64,000 bases of DNA from an uncultured Bacteroidota bacterium (GCA_946479615.1 CAMLGR010000001.1:17852-81851); one strand, 5' to 3'. Positions 8,581 to 17,713 are shown, counted from the stretch's first letter. Program-made: numbers and translations. The notes: generated by a model from the sequence alone, not told the origin.

Positions 8581-9924
8581 ATGCAACTGACGGCGCTTAC
8601 AGCTATTTCCGCGATTGATGGCCGCTACCGGAAGCAGGTTCAGCATCTCGATGAATATTTTTCCGAATACGCCCTGATGAAATACCGGGTACTGATCGAA
8701 GTTGAGTACCTGCTTTTTCTTCATAAAAAGGAATTTGTCAAACTGCCCGGCAAAACGATCAAATACCTGCATAAGCTTACCGAGGATTTTGGTCCGGAAG
8801 ATGCACAGGAGATCAAACAGATCGAGTTCATCACCAACCACGATGTAAAAGCCGTTGAATATTTCTTAAAGAATGAAGTGGAAAAGAATGGCGGCAGGAA
8901 TGCCAAGGAATGGATCCATTTCGGCCTGACCTCGCAGGATATCAATAATACCGCCGTGCCACTGTCCTGGAAACACGCGATCGAATATGAATACCTGCCT
9001 TCCCTGCTCAACCTGAATACACAGTTGAAGTTGCTGGCCAAAGAATGGAAGGATATTCCCATGCTGGCGCATACACATGGACAACCCGCCAGTCCAACAC
9101 GTGTCGGCAAAGAAGTAATGGTATTCGTGGAAAGGATCCAGAACCAGATCGAACAGTTTATTGGCATTCCCTTCACCGGGAAATTTGGTGGCGCCACCGG
9201 GAATTTCAATGCGCATACGGCGGCTTTCCCGAAAACAGACTGGATCAAAATGGGAAATGAGTTCATGGAACAGATCGGTCTCAGCCGCCAGCAATTCACC
9301 ACGCAGATCGAACATTACGATAACCTGGCCGCTCATTTCGATTGCATGAAACGGATCAATAATATCCTGCTGGATTTTTGCCGGGATATCTGGACTTATA
9401 TTTCGATGGATTATTTCAAACAAAAAACAAAAGCCGGCGAAGTAGGTTCTTCGGCCATGCCGCATAAGGTCAATCCCATCGATTTTGAAAATGCAGAGGG
9501 CAATTTCGGTATTGCCAATGCCCTGTTCGAACACCTGGCTGCCAAATTACCGGTATCAAGATTGCAGCGCGACCTGACGGATTCGACCGTATTGAGAAAC
9601 CTCGGTGTCCCCTTCGCTCATACCATCATCGCTTTCCGGTCCATTGAAAAAGGCCTGGAAAAATTGGTAATCAATAAGCATAAAATGGAAAATCACCTGG
9701 AGGATAACTGGGCAGTGGTTTCGGAAGCCATCCAGACGATCCTGCGCCGGGAGAATTATCCCCAGCCTTACGAGGCCCTGAAAGATCTGACCCGGGGCAA
9801 TCGTTCGATCGACAAAAAATCGATCCACCAGTTCATCGACGGGTTAAAGATTGATACTGAATTGAAAAAAGAATTGAAAAGAATCAGTCCTCATAATTAT
9901 ACCGGAATAGTGGCTAAATTCTGA
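8581..9924 (+). CDS. purB: Adenylosuccinate lyase
   Basis: 447 residues from the ATG at 8581, chosen because MQLTALTAISAIDGRY matches the usual PurB N-terminus; a TTG 33 bases earlier lies in hairpin DNA. The enzyme cleaves SAICAR and adenylosuccinate, releasing fumarate, in purine synthesis. The fumarase/ASL superfamily signature SSAMPHKVNPIDFENAEG is at about residue 292, THGQPASPTRVGKE at about 164 holds the catalytic His region, and LTSQDINNTA is present. Length fits the E. coli-type enzyme (456 aa). Confidence 0.96.
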   Translation: MQLTALTAISAIDGRYRKQVQHLDEYFSEYALMKYRVLIEVEYLLFLHKKEFVKLPGKTIKYLHKLTEDFGPEDAQEIKQIEFITNHDVKAVEYFLKNEVEKNGGRNAKEWIHFGLTSQDINNTAVPLSWKHAIEYEYLPSLLNLNTQLKLLAKEWKDIPMLAHTHGQPASPTRVGKEVMVFVERIQNQIEQFIGIPFTGKFGGATGNFNAHTAAFPKTDWIKMGNEFMEQIGLSRQQFTTQIEHYDNLAAHFDCMKRINNILLDFCRDIWTYISMDYFKQKTKAGEVGSSAMPHKVNPIDFENAEGNFGIANALFEHLAAKLPVSRLQRDLTDSTVLRNLGVPFAHTIIAFRSIEKGLEKLVINKHKMENHLEDNWAVVSEAIQTILRRENYPQPYEALKDLTRGNRSIDKKSIHQFIDGLKIDTELKKELKRISPHNYTGIVAKF

Positions 9925-9966
9925 CCGCTGGTATTCCTTTAGCACAGTATTTGATTTTTACTGGTC

Positions 9967-10362
9967 ATGAAACTTCTCGCATTTATCATCCTGGCCAGCA
10001 TCTCGCTGCCGGCTTGTGAAAAGAACAAAGACAGTGATACCATCGTACTCGACGGCGCGTATAGCGGCACGTTCAGTCGCACCGGTATGGCTACCTCCAA
10101 TGTGTTATTGCATTTTTCGAATAGCAGTTTTGATGGAACCAGCGATACCGGCAAATACCCGGCTATCTGTCATGGTAGTTTTGAAACCGATGAACATAAT
10201 ATTTCCTTTGCCGATGCCTGTACATGGACCGCTGATTTTGACTGGACACTGATCCTTAACGGGAATTATTCTATCGATCTCACCAGTGATGATCTTATCC
10301 GGATCCGGCGTAGCAACGGAAGTGTTACGGATGAGTATTTGCTGAGGAAAGTGACACGATAA
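9967..10362 (+). CDS. Small putative lipoprotein
   Basis: 131 residues. The N-terminus has a lipoprotein signal ending in SLPAC with the lipidated Cys at 17, followed by EKNKDSD, an acidic and polar tether common in Bacteroidota outer-membrane lipoproteins. The rest is predicted to be beta-rich (alternating TWTADFDWTLILNGNYSIDL) and may be a small barrel or lipocalin-like fold, but no family is recognised. It follows purB by 42 bases and may be co-transcribed. Confidence 0.6.
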   Translation: MKLLAFIILASISLPACEKNKDSDTIVLDGAYSGTFSRTGMATSNVLLHFSNSSFDGTSDTGKYPAICHGSFETDEHNISFADACTWTADFDWTLILNGNYSIDLTSDDLIRIRRSNGSVTDEYLLRKVTR

Positions 10363-10364
10363 TA

Positions 10365-10481
10365 AATAAGAATGTAAAATCTAAAATATAGAATGTAAAA
10401 TGTAAAAGGGCTGTCTGGACCTTAGAATGATTTCTTTTTACATTTTAGATTTTATATTCTACATTCTACATTTCTCATTCC
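10365..10481. terminator. Hairpin between convergent genes, 'AAAATGTAGAATGTA' words
   Basis: Left arm 10365-10407 and right arm 10436-10481, both about 44 nt, are imperfect inverses built from AATGTAAAATCTAAAAT words. The right arm runs into the last codons of prfC. The hairpin at 13475-13565 uses the same words. Confidence 0.65.
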
Positions 10482-12064
10482 TTATGTATCTCCGACGTAT
10501 AATGAAACGCTATCTCCGGGTTATTGGTCTTTTCGGTATTGAGAAACCATTCACTTTGAGCGAGGTAGATCATGTGACCATCCTTATCGGCCCCGATATT
10601 GGCTTGCTTGAACCGTGAAAATTCTTCCAGCTTTTTAGGATCGGTACTGGTCAGCCAGCAGGCTTTGTAAAAAGGAAGGGTATTGAAGATAACAGATGCC
10701 CCGTATTCATGTAATAAACGGTACTGGATCACTTCAAACTGGAGCTCACCCACACAACCAATGATCTTCTTATTTCCTCCGAACTGGGTGAATAATTGAG
10801 CTACCCCTTCATCCGTAAGTTGCAACAATCCTTTTTCCAATTGCTTGGTTTTCATCGGATCTTTATTCACTACCTCTTTAAATATTTCCGGTGAAAAAGA
10901 AGGGATACCGGTAAAGTAAAAATCTTCCCCTTCTGTCAATGTATCGCCGATCTTGAAGTTGCCGGTATCGAATAGACCGACCACATCGCCCGGATAGGCA
11001 TCTTCGATAATGCTTTTATCACGGGCCATGAAACTATAGGGATTGCTGAAACGGACATCCTTATCCAGCCGCACATGATGGAAATATTTATTGCGTTCAA
11101 ACCGGCCGGAACAGACCCGTAAAAAGGCGATGCGGTCACGGTGTTTGGGATCGAGGTTGGCATGGATCTTAAACACAAATCCGCTGAGTTTATCTTCTTC
11201 CACGTTAACGACACGCGCGGTAGTCTCCCGGCTGCGTGGTGTGGGTGCAATACGGATAAAGGTGTCCAGCATTTCCTTCACCCCGAAATTATTGATCGCA
11301 CTGCCAAAGAATACCGGGGCTACTTTCCCGGCCAGGTATTTCTCTACATTCAGTTCGCCATAGACACCATCTACCAGTTCCACATCTTCACGGAGCTGTG
11401 CAGCATCCTTCTCACCCAGTTTGGCATCGAGCACCTCATCGTCCAGGTCGGAAATGGAGAATGTATCCTCATCGGCAGCCTTGGTATTGGCAGTAAAAAG
11501 CAGAAGGTCCTTATCATGAAGGTCATACACCCCTTTGAATTCCTTACCGCTATTGATCGGCCATGTCATGGGGTGAAGGGAGATGGTCAGTTCTTTTTCT
11601 ATTTCTTCCAGCAGGTCGAACCGGTTCTTACCATCGCGGTCCATTTTATTGATAAAAACGATCACTGGGGTATCGCGCATCCGGCAGACTTCCATCAGGC
11701 GGCGGGTTTGTTCCTCTACCCCGTTTACGCTGTCTACCACGAGGATCACACTATCAACTGCGGTTAAGGTACGGTAGGTATCTTCTGCAAAATCCTTGTG
11801 ACCGGGTGTATCGAGCAGGTTGATCAGGGTCTTATTGTATTCAAAACTCATGACTGAAGTTGCCACCGAGATACCTCTCTGGCGCTCGATCTCCATAAAA
11901 TCACTGGTCGCATGTTTCTTGATCTTGTTGCTTTTAACGGCTCCGGCTACCTGGATCGCACCCCCGAATAAAAGGAACTTTTCCGTCAGCGTGGTCTTGC
12001 CCGCATCCGGGTGACTGATGATCGCAAACGTGCGGCGGCGTTGTATTTCGTTGTGATATTTCAT
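10475..12064 (-). CDS. prfC: Peptide chain release factor 3
   Basis: 529 residues from the ATG at 12064, the same length as E. coli RF3; a start 12 bases upstream is possible but less usual. RF3 is the GTPase that removes RF1/RF2 from the ribosome after termination. The translation-GTPase motifs are [12 protein letters not shown] (G1), RGISVATSV (G2), DTPGHKDF (G3) and FINKMDRDG (G4), followed by the RF3-specific C-terminal domains with [17 protein letters not shown]. It is transcribed toward the small lipoprotein gene and diverges from the ABC permease. Confidence 0.97.
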   Translation of the reverse strand: MKYHNEIQRRRTFAIISHPDAGKTTLTEKFLLFGGAIQVAGAVKSNKIKKHATSDFMEIERQRGISVATSVMSFEYNKTLINLLDTPGHKDFAEDTYRTLTAVDSVILVVDSVNGVEEQTRRLMEVCRMRDTPVIVFINKMDRDGKNRFDLLEEIEKELTISLHPMTWPINSGKEFKGVYDLHDKDLLLFTANTKAADEDTFSISDLDDEVLDAKLGEKDAAQLREDVELVDGVYGELNVEKYLAGKVAPVFFGSAINNFGVKEMLDTFIRIAPTPRSRETTARVVNVEEDKLSGFVFKIHANLDPKHRDRIAFLRVCSGRFERNKYFHHVRLDKDVRFSNPYSFMARDKSIIEDAYPGDVVGLFDTGNFKIGDTLTEGEDFYFTGIPSFSPEIFKEVVNKDPMKTKQLEKGLLQLTDEGVAQLFTQFGGNKKIIGCVGELQFEVIQYRLLHEYGASVIFNTLPFYKACWLTSTDPKKLEEFSRFKQANIGADKDGHMIYLAQSEWFLNTEKTNNPEIAFHYTSEIHKE

Positions 12065-12073
12065 AAAGAAGCG

Positions 12074-12081
12074 CAAAGGTA
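12074..12081 (-). promoter_or_regulatory. Candidate -7 box for prfC
   Basis: On the minus strand TACCTTTG fits TAnnTTTG only 9 bases before the prfC start codon, which would give an almost leaderless mRNA. No TTTG lies at the expected -33 position. Confidence 0.3.
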
Positions 12082-12092
12082 CGGGAAGCCAG

Positions 12093-12191
12093 AAAATAAG
12101 GAATAAGGAACAAAAAATAAGAAATGTGGAAGTAACAGCCTGAGTACAGCTACTTTCTTATTCCTTATTTTTTGTTCCTTATTTCTTATTT
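12093..12191. repeat. Long hairpin in a divergent region, 'GGAATAAGGAAC' words
   Basis: Arms 12094-12134 and 12151-12191, about 41 bp with only a handful of mismatches and a loop of about 16 nt. The words AAATAAGGAATAAGGAAC and AAAAAATAAG are those of the hairpin at 382-471, 11.7 kb away. It lies between divergent genes. Confidence 0.85.
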
Positions 12192-12224
12192 CGTATTATT
12201 CTCACCGGTAACGTAAATTTGAAT

Positions 12225-13475
12225 ATGCTACGCCAGACCTTCGAAATCATTGCCAGCAGTTTCATCATGGCTATGCAGGAATTGTGGAAGAATAAGCTCC
12301 GCACTTTCCTGTCGCTTTTTGGCGTAACCATCGGTATCTTTTGCATTATCGGCGTACTGACCGTGGTACAAAGCCTGGAGTATAATATCCAGAATGAAAT
12401 AAAATCGCTCGGCACCAATACTATTTATGTCGATAAATGGCAATACGGCGGCGGTCCTGATTATCCCTGGTGGAAGTATGTGAACAGACCGGTTCCGCAA
12501 TATGCCGAATTAAGAGAGATCGCGGGACGCACTTCCAGTGCCAAATATGCCGCCTTCAAGATCGGCACCAATGATAACGTGGAATACAAAGGCAGTATTC
12601 TTTCCAATGTGACTTATTATGGAGTGTCGGAAGATTTTAATGAAATACAACCCTTCGAGATCGGGTATGGACGTTATATCACGGATGGTGAATTCAATCA
12701 AGGCAGTAATGTGGTGGTGATCGGCAACGAGATCGGGGAAAAACTATTTGGAGAAGCGGAACTGGCGATTGACAAGACCATTTCCGTACGGGGCAAACAA
12801 GCTGTGATTGTTGGTGTGATCAAGAAACAGGGACAATCGATGATCGGAGGATGGAACTTCGATCAAAGTATTATTTTCTCTTATCGCTTTGCCCGGGGAC
12901 TGATGAATGAATTGAAAGCTGATCCGCTGATCATGGTGCAGGGACACGATAAAGTGACGAGTAAAGCATTGAAAGATGAATTGACCGGTACGATGCGGGC
13001 GGTTCATAAATTAAGTCCGACCAAGGAAGATGATTTTGCCCTGAATGATATCAATGACCTTAGTGATTCGATCAGCGAAGCATTTACCGGTCTTAATATT
13101 GGCGGCGCGATTATCGGCGGTATTAGTTTGATCGTTGGATTATTTGGCGTGGCGAATATCATGTTTGTATCAGTGCGGGAACGTACCGGGCAGATTGGTT
13201 TGAAAAAAGCGATTGGTGCGAAGAACCGGATCATCCTGACCGAATTCCTGCTGGAATCTTCTTTTCTCTGTATCGTAGGCGGCTTGATCGGCCTGGCGCT
13301 GGTATTCATTCTTTCCAAAATTCTCAGTGGTGCATTGGGCTTCCCCATATTCATTTCTATCTCCAATATGTTGTGGACACTCTTCATTTGTGTACTGGTC
13401 GGTATCATCGCCGGTATTATTCCTGCTTATAAAGCCTCCAAGATGGATCCGGTAGTAGCGATCAGATCAAAATAA
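12225..13475 (+). CDS. ABC transporter permease, MacB/FtsX type
   Basis: 416 residues from the ATG at 12225; a TTG two codons earlier is also in frame. The layout is that of MacB-like permeases: an N-terminal membrane helix at about 25-45 (FLSLFGVTIGIFCIIGVL), a periplasmic MacB_PCD domain of roughly 220 residues, then three helices in the FtsX domain from about 285, ending in the typical IIPAYKASKMDPVVAIRSK. Such permeases work with an ATPase to export or mechanically move substrates across the envelope. No ATPase or periplasmic adaptor gene is next to it, so the partner must be encoded elsewhere. Confidence 0.88.
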   Translation: MLRQTFEIIASSFIMAMQELWKNKLRTFLSLFGVTIGIFCIIGVLTVVQSLEYNIQNEIKSLGTNTIYVDKWQYGGGPDYPWWKYVNRPVPQYAELREIAGRTSSAKYAAFKIGTNDNVEYKGSILSNVTYYGVSEDFNEIQPFEIGYGRYITDGEFNQGSNVVVIGNEIGEKLFGEAELAIDKTISVRGKQAVIVGVIKKQGQSMIGGWNFDQSIIFSYRFARGLMNELKADPLIMVQGHDKVTSKALKDELTGTMRAVHKLSPTKEDDFALNDINDLSDSISEAFTGLNIGGAIIGGISLIVGLFGVANIMFVSVRERTGQIGLKKAIGAKNRIILTEFLLESSFLCIVGGLIGLALVFILSKILSGALGFPIFISISNMLWTLFICVLVGIIAGIIPAYKASKMDPVVAIRSK

Positions 13476-13565
13476 TGTAGAATGCAGAATATAAAATGTA
13501 GAATGTAAAACGCCGGGATGAGTTACTTTTACATTTTATATTCTACATTTTAGATTTTACATTTC
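13475..13565. repeat. Intergenic hairpin, 'AAAATGTAGAATGTA' words
   Basis: Left arm about 13475-13510 and right arm about 13527-13565 are imperfect inverses sharing words with 10365-10481. The right arm stops one base before the tsaD start codon, so folding could hide the start region. Confidence 0.75.
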
Positions 13566-13566
13566 T

Positions 13567-14607
13567 ATGATGACAATCCTGGCCATAGAATCTTCCTGTG
13601 ATGAAACGTCAGCTTCCGTATGCCGGGATGGAAAAATCCTTTCCAATTTTATTGCCAACCAGTCCATTCATGAAAAATATGGCGGCGTTGTACCCGAACT
13701 GGCCAGCCGTGCGCACATGCAGAATATCGTGCCGGTAGTAACTGCGGCACTGCAAACCGCCAACTGTCCGCTGCCAACCCTGGATGCTATCGCATTCACC
13801 CAATCACCCGGGCTGATCGGTTCTTTACTGGTAGGATCACAATTTGCGAAATCACTGGCGCTGGCGCTTGATAAACCATTGATCGCGGTACACCACATGC
13901 AGGCGCATGTACTGGCAAACCTGATCGATGATCCGGCTCCTTCGTTCCCTTTTCTTTGTTTAACAGTGAGTGGCGGGCATACACAGATCGTATTATGCGA
14001 ATCGCCGATCAGCATGAAAGTGATCGGTGAAACGATCGATGATGCCGCCGGTGAAGCATTTGATAAATCAGCCAAGTTATTAGGACTTCCCTATCCCGGC
14101 GGTCCGCTGATCGACAAATATGCACAAACGGGGAATCCGGATCGTTTTAAATTTCCTGAACCGCAGATCGCCGATCTCAATTTCAGTTTCAGCGGATTGA
14201 AAACATCTATTCTTTATTTTTTACAGAATGCAGGCAAAAGCAATTTGTATAAAGAAGGATTCATGGCAACGGAAGAAGAGAAACAAACATTCATCAAAGA
14301 AAATCTTGCAGATATCTGCGCTTCTATCCAGCACCGGATCATTACTATTTTATTGAATAAGGTGAAAAAAGCGGCGCAGCAAACCAGTATCAAAAATGTT
14401 TGCCTGGCTGGTGGTGTTTCGGCGAATAGTGGCTTACGAAAAGCATTGAAAGAACTGGGAGAGAAAAACGGGTGGAACACCTTCATACCAGCATTTCAAT
14501 ATTGTACCGATAATGCGGCAATGATCGCGATCACGGGTTATTATAAATACCTGGAAGGACAGTTTGCTGATCTTTCTGTTACGGCTTCGGCAAGGGCAAA
14601 CTGGTAG
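13567..14607 (+). CDS. tsaD: tRNA N6-threonylcarbamoyladenosine transferase TsaD
   Basis: 346 residues. TsaD transfers the threonylcarbamoyl group to A37 of ANN-decoding tRNAs. ILAIESSCDETSASV is the ASKHA phosphate-binding start, HHMQAH at 109-114 gives the two metal-binding histidines, and LTVSGGHTQIV, FSFSGLKTSI and CLAGGVSANSGLR are the family's nucleotide-binding blocks. The protein starts at one of two adjacent ATG codons (13567 or 13570). It is a near universal single-copy gene. Confidence 0.97.
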   Translation: MMTILAIESSCDETSASVCRDGKILSNFIANQSIHEKYGGVVPELASRAHMQNIVPVVTAALQTANCPLPTLDAIAFTQSPGLIGSLLVGSQFAKSLALALDKPLIAVHHMQAHVLANLIDDPAPSFPFLCLTVSGGHTQIVLCESPISMKVIGETIDDAAGEAFDKSAKLLGLPYPGGPLIDKYAQTGNPDRFKFPEPQIADLNFSFSGLKTSILYFLQNAGKSNLYKEGFMATEEEKQTFIKENLADICASIQHRIITILLNKVKKAAQQTSIKNVCLAGGVSANSGLRKALKELGEKNGWNTFIPAFQYCTDNAAMIAITGYYKYLEGQFADLSVTASARANW

Positions 14608-14611
14608 TTTT

Positions 14612-14689
14612 GTTTCACGCAGCGGACGCAACGGAGCGGCGGCCGTCCTTAATAATGCCGTTGCTCCGCCGCGCCCGCCGCGTGAAACC
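14612..14689. repeat. GC-rich intergenic hairpin
   Basis: Left arm 14612-14642 and right arm 14658-14689 begin and end with GTTTCACGC / GCGTGAAAC and contain GCGG and CGGAGC words. It is imperfect and much richer in GC than the surrounding DNA. Confidence 0.7.
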
Positions 14690-14709
14690 ATATTATTTTT
14701 AATCAAACC

Positions 14710-15441
14710 ATGTCATTCAGGTTTAAACAATTTTTGATCGAACAGGAGCATTGCGCTATGAAAGTCACCACCGATGGATGCTTATTCGGTGCGTGGTGTG
14801 CGGAGAAGATCAAGGCGCAGTTACCTGTACAAACAGGTGACAAGGAAAAGACGGCACTGGATATCGGCACCGGCACAGGATTGCTCTCTCTCATGATCGC
14901 ACAGAAAAACACGCAATTACAAATCGATGCCATAGAAATTGACCGCGAAGCTACTGCACAAGCCAATCAGAATATACTGGCTTCTCCCTGGGATGAAAAA
15001 GTGCATGTATTTTATGGCGATGCCAGGAACTTCCGGTATCCCTCGAAATATAATGTTATCATCAGCAATCCTCCTTTTTATGAGAATGAATTGAGATCAC
15101 CGAAAGAGAAAAAGAACATTGCTCATCACAGTGATGAATTAGGATTGAAGGATTTGTTTATGACCACTCATCAGCAACTGGAGGCCGGGGGAATGTTTTA
15201 TTTTTTATTTCCTTTTAAGAGAAAAGAAGAGATTGAAAGTTTATTGCAGGAACAGGGATTATTTATAGAGGAGATGGTATTGGTCAAACAATCCACGCAG
15301 CATGATTATTTCAGGATGATGATTGCGGGCGGATGGGAGAAAAAAGAAATAGTTGTCAGAGAGATGGCGATTAAGGATGTGAAAGACGAATACAGCAGTT
15401 CTTTTGTGGAATTATTGAAAGAGTATTATTTGTATTTATAG
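14710..15441 (+). CDS. trmN6: tRNA1(Val) (adenine(37)-N6)-methyltransferase, TrmN6/YfiC type
   Basis: 243 residues. FRFKQFLIEQEHCAMKVTTDGCLFGAW at the N-terminus is diagnostic for the YfiC/TrmN6 group, LDIGTGTGLLSLMIAQ at about 59-74 binds SAM, and IISNPPFYENEL at about 117-128 carries the NPPF motif of adenine N6-methyltransferases. It methylates A37 of tRNA1(Val). The gene lies two genes from tsaD, which also modifies A37, but the two are separated by a hairpin. The 3' end converges on the saccharopine dehydrogenase gene. Confidence 0.9.
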   Translation: MSFRFKQFLIEQEHCAMKVTTDGCLFGAWCAEKIKAQLPVQTGDKEKTALDIGTGTGLLSLMIAQKNTQLQIDAIEIDREATAQANQNILASPWDEKVHVFYGDARNFRYPSKYNVIISNPPFYENELRSPKEKKNIAHHSDELGLKDLFMTTHQQLEAGGMFYFLFPFKRKEEIESLLQEQGLFIEEMVLVKQSTQHDYFRMMIAGGWEKKEIVVREMAIKDVKDEYSSSFVELLKEYYLYL

Positions 15442-15460
15442 AAAAAAATCTTTTATATGC

Positions 15461-15551
15461 TTTTTCACCACGTAGGATCATAGAAACATAGAAATACACA
15501 CATAGGAATTCTCTGTGAAACCTATGTTTCTATGATCCTATGTGGTGAAAA
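15461..15551. terminator. Hairpin between convergent genes, 'ATAGAAACATAGG' words
   Basis: Left arm 15461-15490 and right arm 15521-15551 match at 28 of 30 positions, with TTTTCACCAC at the base of the stem and CATAGAAACATA above it; the loop has a further copy of CACATAGG. Related structures are at 21471-21583 and 52948-53108. Confidence 0.75.
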
Positions 15552-16751
15552 TCAGGCTTCAACATAATCCTTTAAATAAGAAAACTCTTTGGTCAACTTC
15601 CCCGCAGCAACAATCGTAGCACGATCGATAATGACCGAACTACCTTTCACCAGATCTTCAAGAATATATTTGATCAGTTGCTCCCCGAAATACCGCGAGG
15701 CATCTCTTGGTAATTCATTGGGAAGATTACCGACTGCCATAACATCAATCGTATTGCCGGTATAAGGCGCTGTTTTTTCAAAGCTGGTCTTATCTACTCC
15801 ATACACCGGATCTTCGATGGTCTGATCGCCCAGGTTGATCGGCACAGAACCATTGATATCATCGGTGATATCGGCAATGGTTTGTACAATAAAATTTTCC
15901 GAACTGATATCTGTTTTTTCAAACAGTCGCGGCACATTCTTATCCCAGAACACGCCATTTAATAATATATCCGTTTGCGCTGCATAGGGAAGAAAGGTGC
16001 AGGCATATTCTTCGGGGTGATCATGAAAATGCTGACGGCTATACCTTCCTGTTGTTTTATGTGTATAAAGATCGATGCCTTTTAGTTGAGTGTAGACAGG
16101 ATAAGAAAACCGCCGTTTTAAATAATCATCCGGCTCCACTTCATGTACACCGAGCAGGTTCATGATCTCCAGGATGCCATGCGCTACCCTGCCCGAGCCG
16201 GTGACAGCGATCTTGACATTGGGAAGACGAAGTCCAAAATAATTATGGATCAGTTCGCGGAAACTTCTTTGTTTATATACCCGTTCAAGCTGATATAAAC
16301 CGGTGCGGTTACCATAGGCCATCATGCCATTGTGAGCGCCGACGATCCCTGCAAAAAAGCCAAAGCCGATAATCCGTTGTCCGTCGTCGTGTTCGAGGCA
16401 TTCATAATCGATCAGGGTGATCTTCTTATCGATGATAGCCCGCAGCATATCGCGGTTATAGGGTTGTTTTTTCTTGGTATGGGAAAAGAAAAGATAGGTT
16501 TTACCGGCGATCAGTTGGCGGACAGGAACTTCCTTGATACCAAACAGGATATCGCAGTCGCTGACATCCTCTACTACTTCGGCGCCGGCGGAAACATATT
16601 CCCGGTCACTGAAACAGCGGTTGGGGGAAGACTGTACCACAATTTTCACCTGCGGGGCATTTTTTTGTATCCATTTGCATTGGGCAGGGGTCAGCGCCAC
16701 GCGGTTGTCAGCGGGGATTTTTCCTTCCCGTATTAGTCCGATCCTTATCAT
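15552..16751 (-). CDS. Saccharopine dehydrogenase (L-lysine-forming), LYS1-like
   Basis: 399 residues of the alanine dehydrogenase/transhydrogenase superfamily. GLIREGKIPADNRVALTP at the start, FGIKEVP with its Lys at about 73 and FFSHTKKKQPYNRDML with its His at about 91 line up with the two catalytic residues of the fungal LYS1 enzyme, and IAVTGSGRVAHGILEIM is the NAD-binding glycine-rich loop. LYS1 interconverts saccharopine with lysine plus 2-oxoglutarate. In bacteria the direction and real substrate are uncertain; a general imino-acid dehydrogenase is the alternative. It diverges from hscB over 67 bases. Confidence 0.7.
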   Translation of the reverse strand: MIRIGLIREGKIPADNRVALTPAQCKWIQKNAPQVKIVVQSSPNRCFSDREYVSAGAEVVEDVSDCDILFGIKEVPVRQLIAGKTYLFFSHTKKKQPYNRDMLRAIIDKKITLIDYECLEHDDGQRIIGFGFFAGIVGAHNGMMAYGNRTGLYQLERVYKQRSFRELIHNYFGLRLPNVKIAVTGSGRVAHGILEIMNLLGVHEVEPDDYLKRRFSYPVYTQLKGIDLYTHKTTGRYSRQHFHDHPEEYACTFLPYAAQTDILLNGVFWDKNVPRLFEKTDISSENFIVQTIADITDDINGSVPINLGDQTIEDPVYGVDKTSFEKTAPYTGNTIDVMAVGNLPNELPRDASRYFGEQLIKYILEDLVKGSSVIIDRATIVAAGKLTKEFSYLKDYVEA

Positions 16752-16756
16752 AGTTG

Positions 16757-16793
16757 TACCTTTGCAATCGTTCGTTAATGAAGGACAAATGTA
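16757..16793. promoter_or_regulatory. Back-to-back -7 boxes between the saccharopine dehydrogenase and hscB genes
   Basis: On the plus strand TACCTTTG (16757-16764) points at hscB. On the minus strand TACATTTG (complement of 16786-16793) points at the dehydrogenase gene. Both fit TAnnTTTG; clear -33 boxes are not seen. Confidence 0.4.
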
Positions 16794-16818
16794 ATTTTAA
16801 AATTCGGGCTTCGGGTCA

Positions 16819-17346
16819 ATGAACTATTTTGAATTATTTGATATACCGGTACAACTGAAAGTGGATAAAGCAGGTTTGCATACCCGGTTTATCGCCCTGA
16901 GCCGGAAATACCATCCTGATTACTTTGCCAATGATGGACAGGAAAAGCTGGCGGAGGTGCAGGAAGTATCAGCGACCCTGAACAAAGCCTATAAAACCTT
17001 CCAGGACCCGGATGCGACAATCAAGTATGCATTACAATTAAAGGGATTATTGGAAGAGGAAGAAAAATATACATTGCCGGCTGATTTTTTGATGGAAGTG
17101 ATGGAACTGAATGAGCAGGTTATGGAGCTGGATCAGTCCGCGGCAGGCAGCCAGCAGCCGGCAGTTAAAGAACTGCAATCGGCTATTAATCATCTTCAAA
17201 CTGAAATATATGAACCTGTTAAAGAAACTGTGGAGAGTTATCAGGAGGGTGTTACTTCCCAGGAAGCGTTGCTGCGAGTAAAGGAGTACTATTACAAGAA
17301 AAAATATCTGGATCGCATAAAGCGTGAATTAGCGGGAAAGCTGTAA
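16819..17346 (+). CDS. hscB: Fe-S assembly co-chaperone HscB
   Basis: 175 residues. An N-terminal J domain starts with MNYFELFDIP and carries the HPD triad at 32-34 (KYHPDYFA), which stimulates the ATPase of the HscA chaperone. The C-terminal half (from about 80) is a helical HSCB domain with LPADFLMEVMELNEQVMEL, which binds the IscU scaffold. No isc genes lie next to it. It is followed by a weak hairpin and then tRNA-Leu. Confidence 0.92.
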   Translation: MNYFELFDIPVQLKVDKAGLHTRFIALSRKYHPDYFANDGQEKLAEVQEVSATLNKAYKTFQDPDATIKYALQLKGLLEEEEKYTLPADFLMEVMELNEQVMELDQSAAGSQQPAVKELQSAINHLQTEIYEPVKETVESYQEGVTSQEALLRVKEYYYKKKYLDRIKRELAGKL

Positions 17347-17360
17347 TATTGCAGCCCTGT

Positions 17361-17458
17361 TTAAGGTGTTAAATTTTGGGGGGTAGGTTCTAGATGAGAA
17401 GAGTTTATGTAGAATACAGATCCTCCTCGTTTAAACCCTACAACTTAACACCTAAAAC
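17361..17458. repeat. Degenerate intergenic hairpin, 'AGGTGTTAA' words
   Basis: Left arm about 17361-17390 and right arm about 17431-17458 pair through AGGTGTTAA / TTAACACCT and TAGGGTT-like stretches. It is the weakest of the set and a relative of 1264-1386. It precedes the tRNA by six bases. Confidence 0.5.
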
Positions 17459-17463
17459 CAGTC

Positions 17464-17550
17464 GCCCGGGTGGCGGAATTGGTAGACGCAGCAGACTCAA
17501 AATCTGCCGTTCGCAAGGATGTGCTGGTTCGATTCCAGTCCCGGGCACCA
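17464..17550 (+). tRNA. tRNA-Leu (anticodon CAA)
   Basis: 87 nt including an encoded CCA. The acceptor stem is GCCCGGG/CCCGGGC, the D arm has GAATTGGTAGACGC, the anticodon stem-loop is GCAGA-CTCAAAA-TCTGC giving CAA at the wobble triplet, the long variable arm is of class II type, and the T arm is GGTTCGATTCC. It reads UUG leucine codons. Confidence 0.97.
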
Positions 17551-17555
17551 AACGT

Positions 17556-17587
17556 AAACGCTTTGTAAAATCTTACAAAGCGTTTTT
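17556..17587 (+). terminator. Intrinsic terminator of tRNA-Leu
   Basis: A perfect 12-bp stem AAACGCTTTGTA / TACAAAGCGTTT with a 6-nt loop followed by further T residues begins 6 bases after the tRNA. It is of a classical type, unlike the word-built hairpins elsewhere in the window. Confidence 0.85.
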
Positions 17588-17713
17588 AGTTTGAATCAGT
17601 TTTGTTCTTTTTGGCTACCCAATATTCAATTGTTGGGAAAGAATAGTTTAGATGGTTCGACTGTCAGCCGCACTATTACCAATACGATGTTAGCAGTTCC
17701 TTGCTTTTGTTTA

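Noticed and set aside
8866..9534. 222-codon antisense frame within purB
   Set aside because: Shadow of a conserved gene; composition follows the complementary strand.
11141..11767. 208-codon antisense frame within prfC
   Set aside because: It is a shadow of a conserved GTPase gene, with no start signal or recognisable domain.
17394..17594. 66-codon frame across the tRNA-Leu gene
   Set aside because: Its middle is only the translation of the tRNA (GGGIGRRSRLK type), a common artefact.
17640..17700. Partial tRNA-like GGTTCGA stretch as an attachment-site remnant
   Set aside because: Only seven bases match a T arm and no second copy of the tRNA-Leu end or integrase was found.
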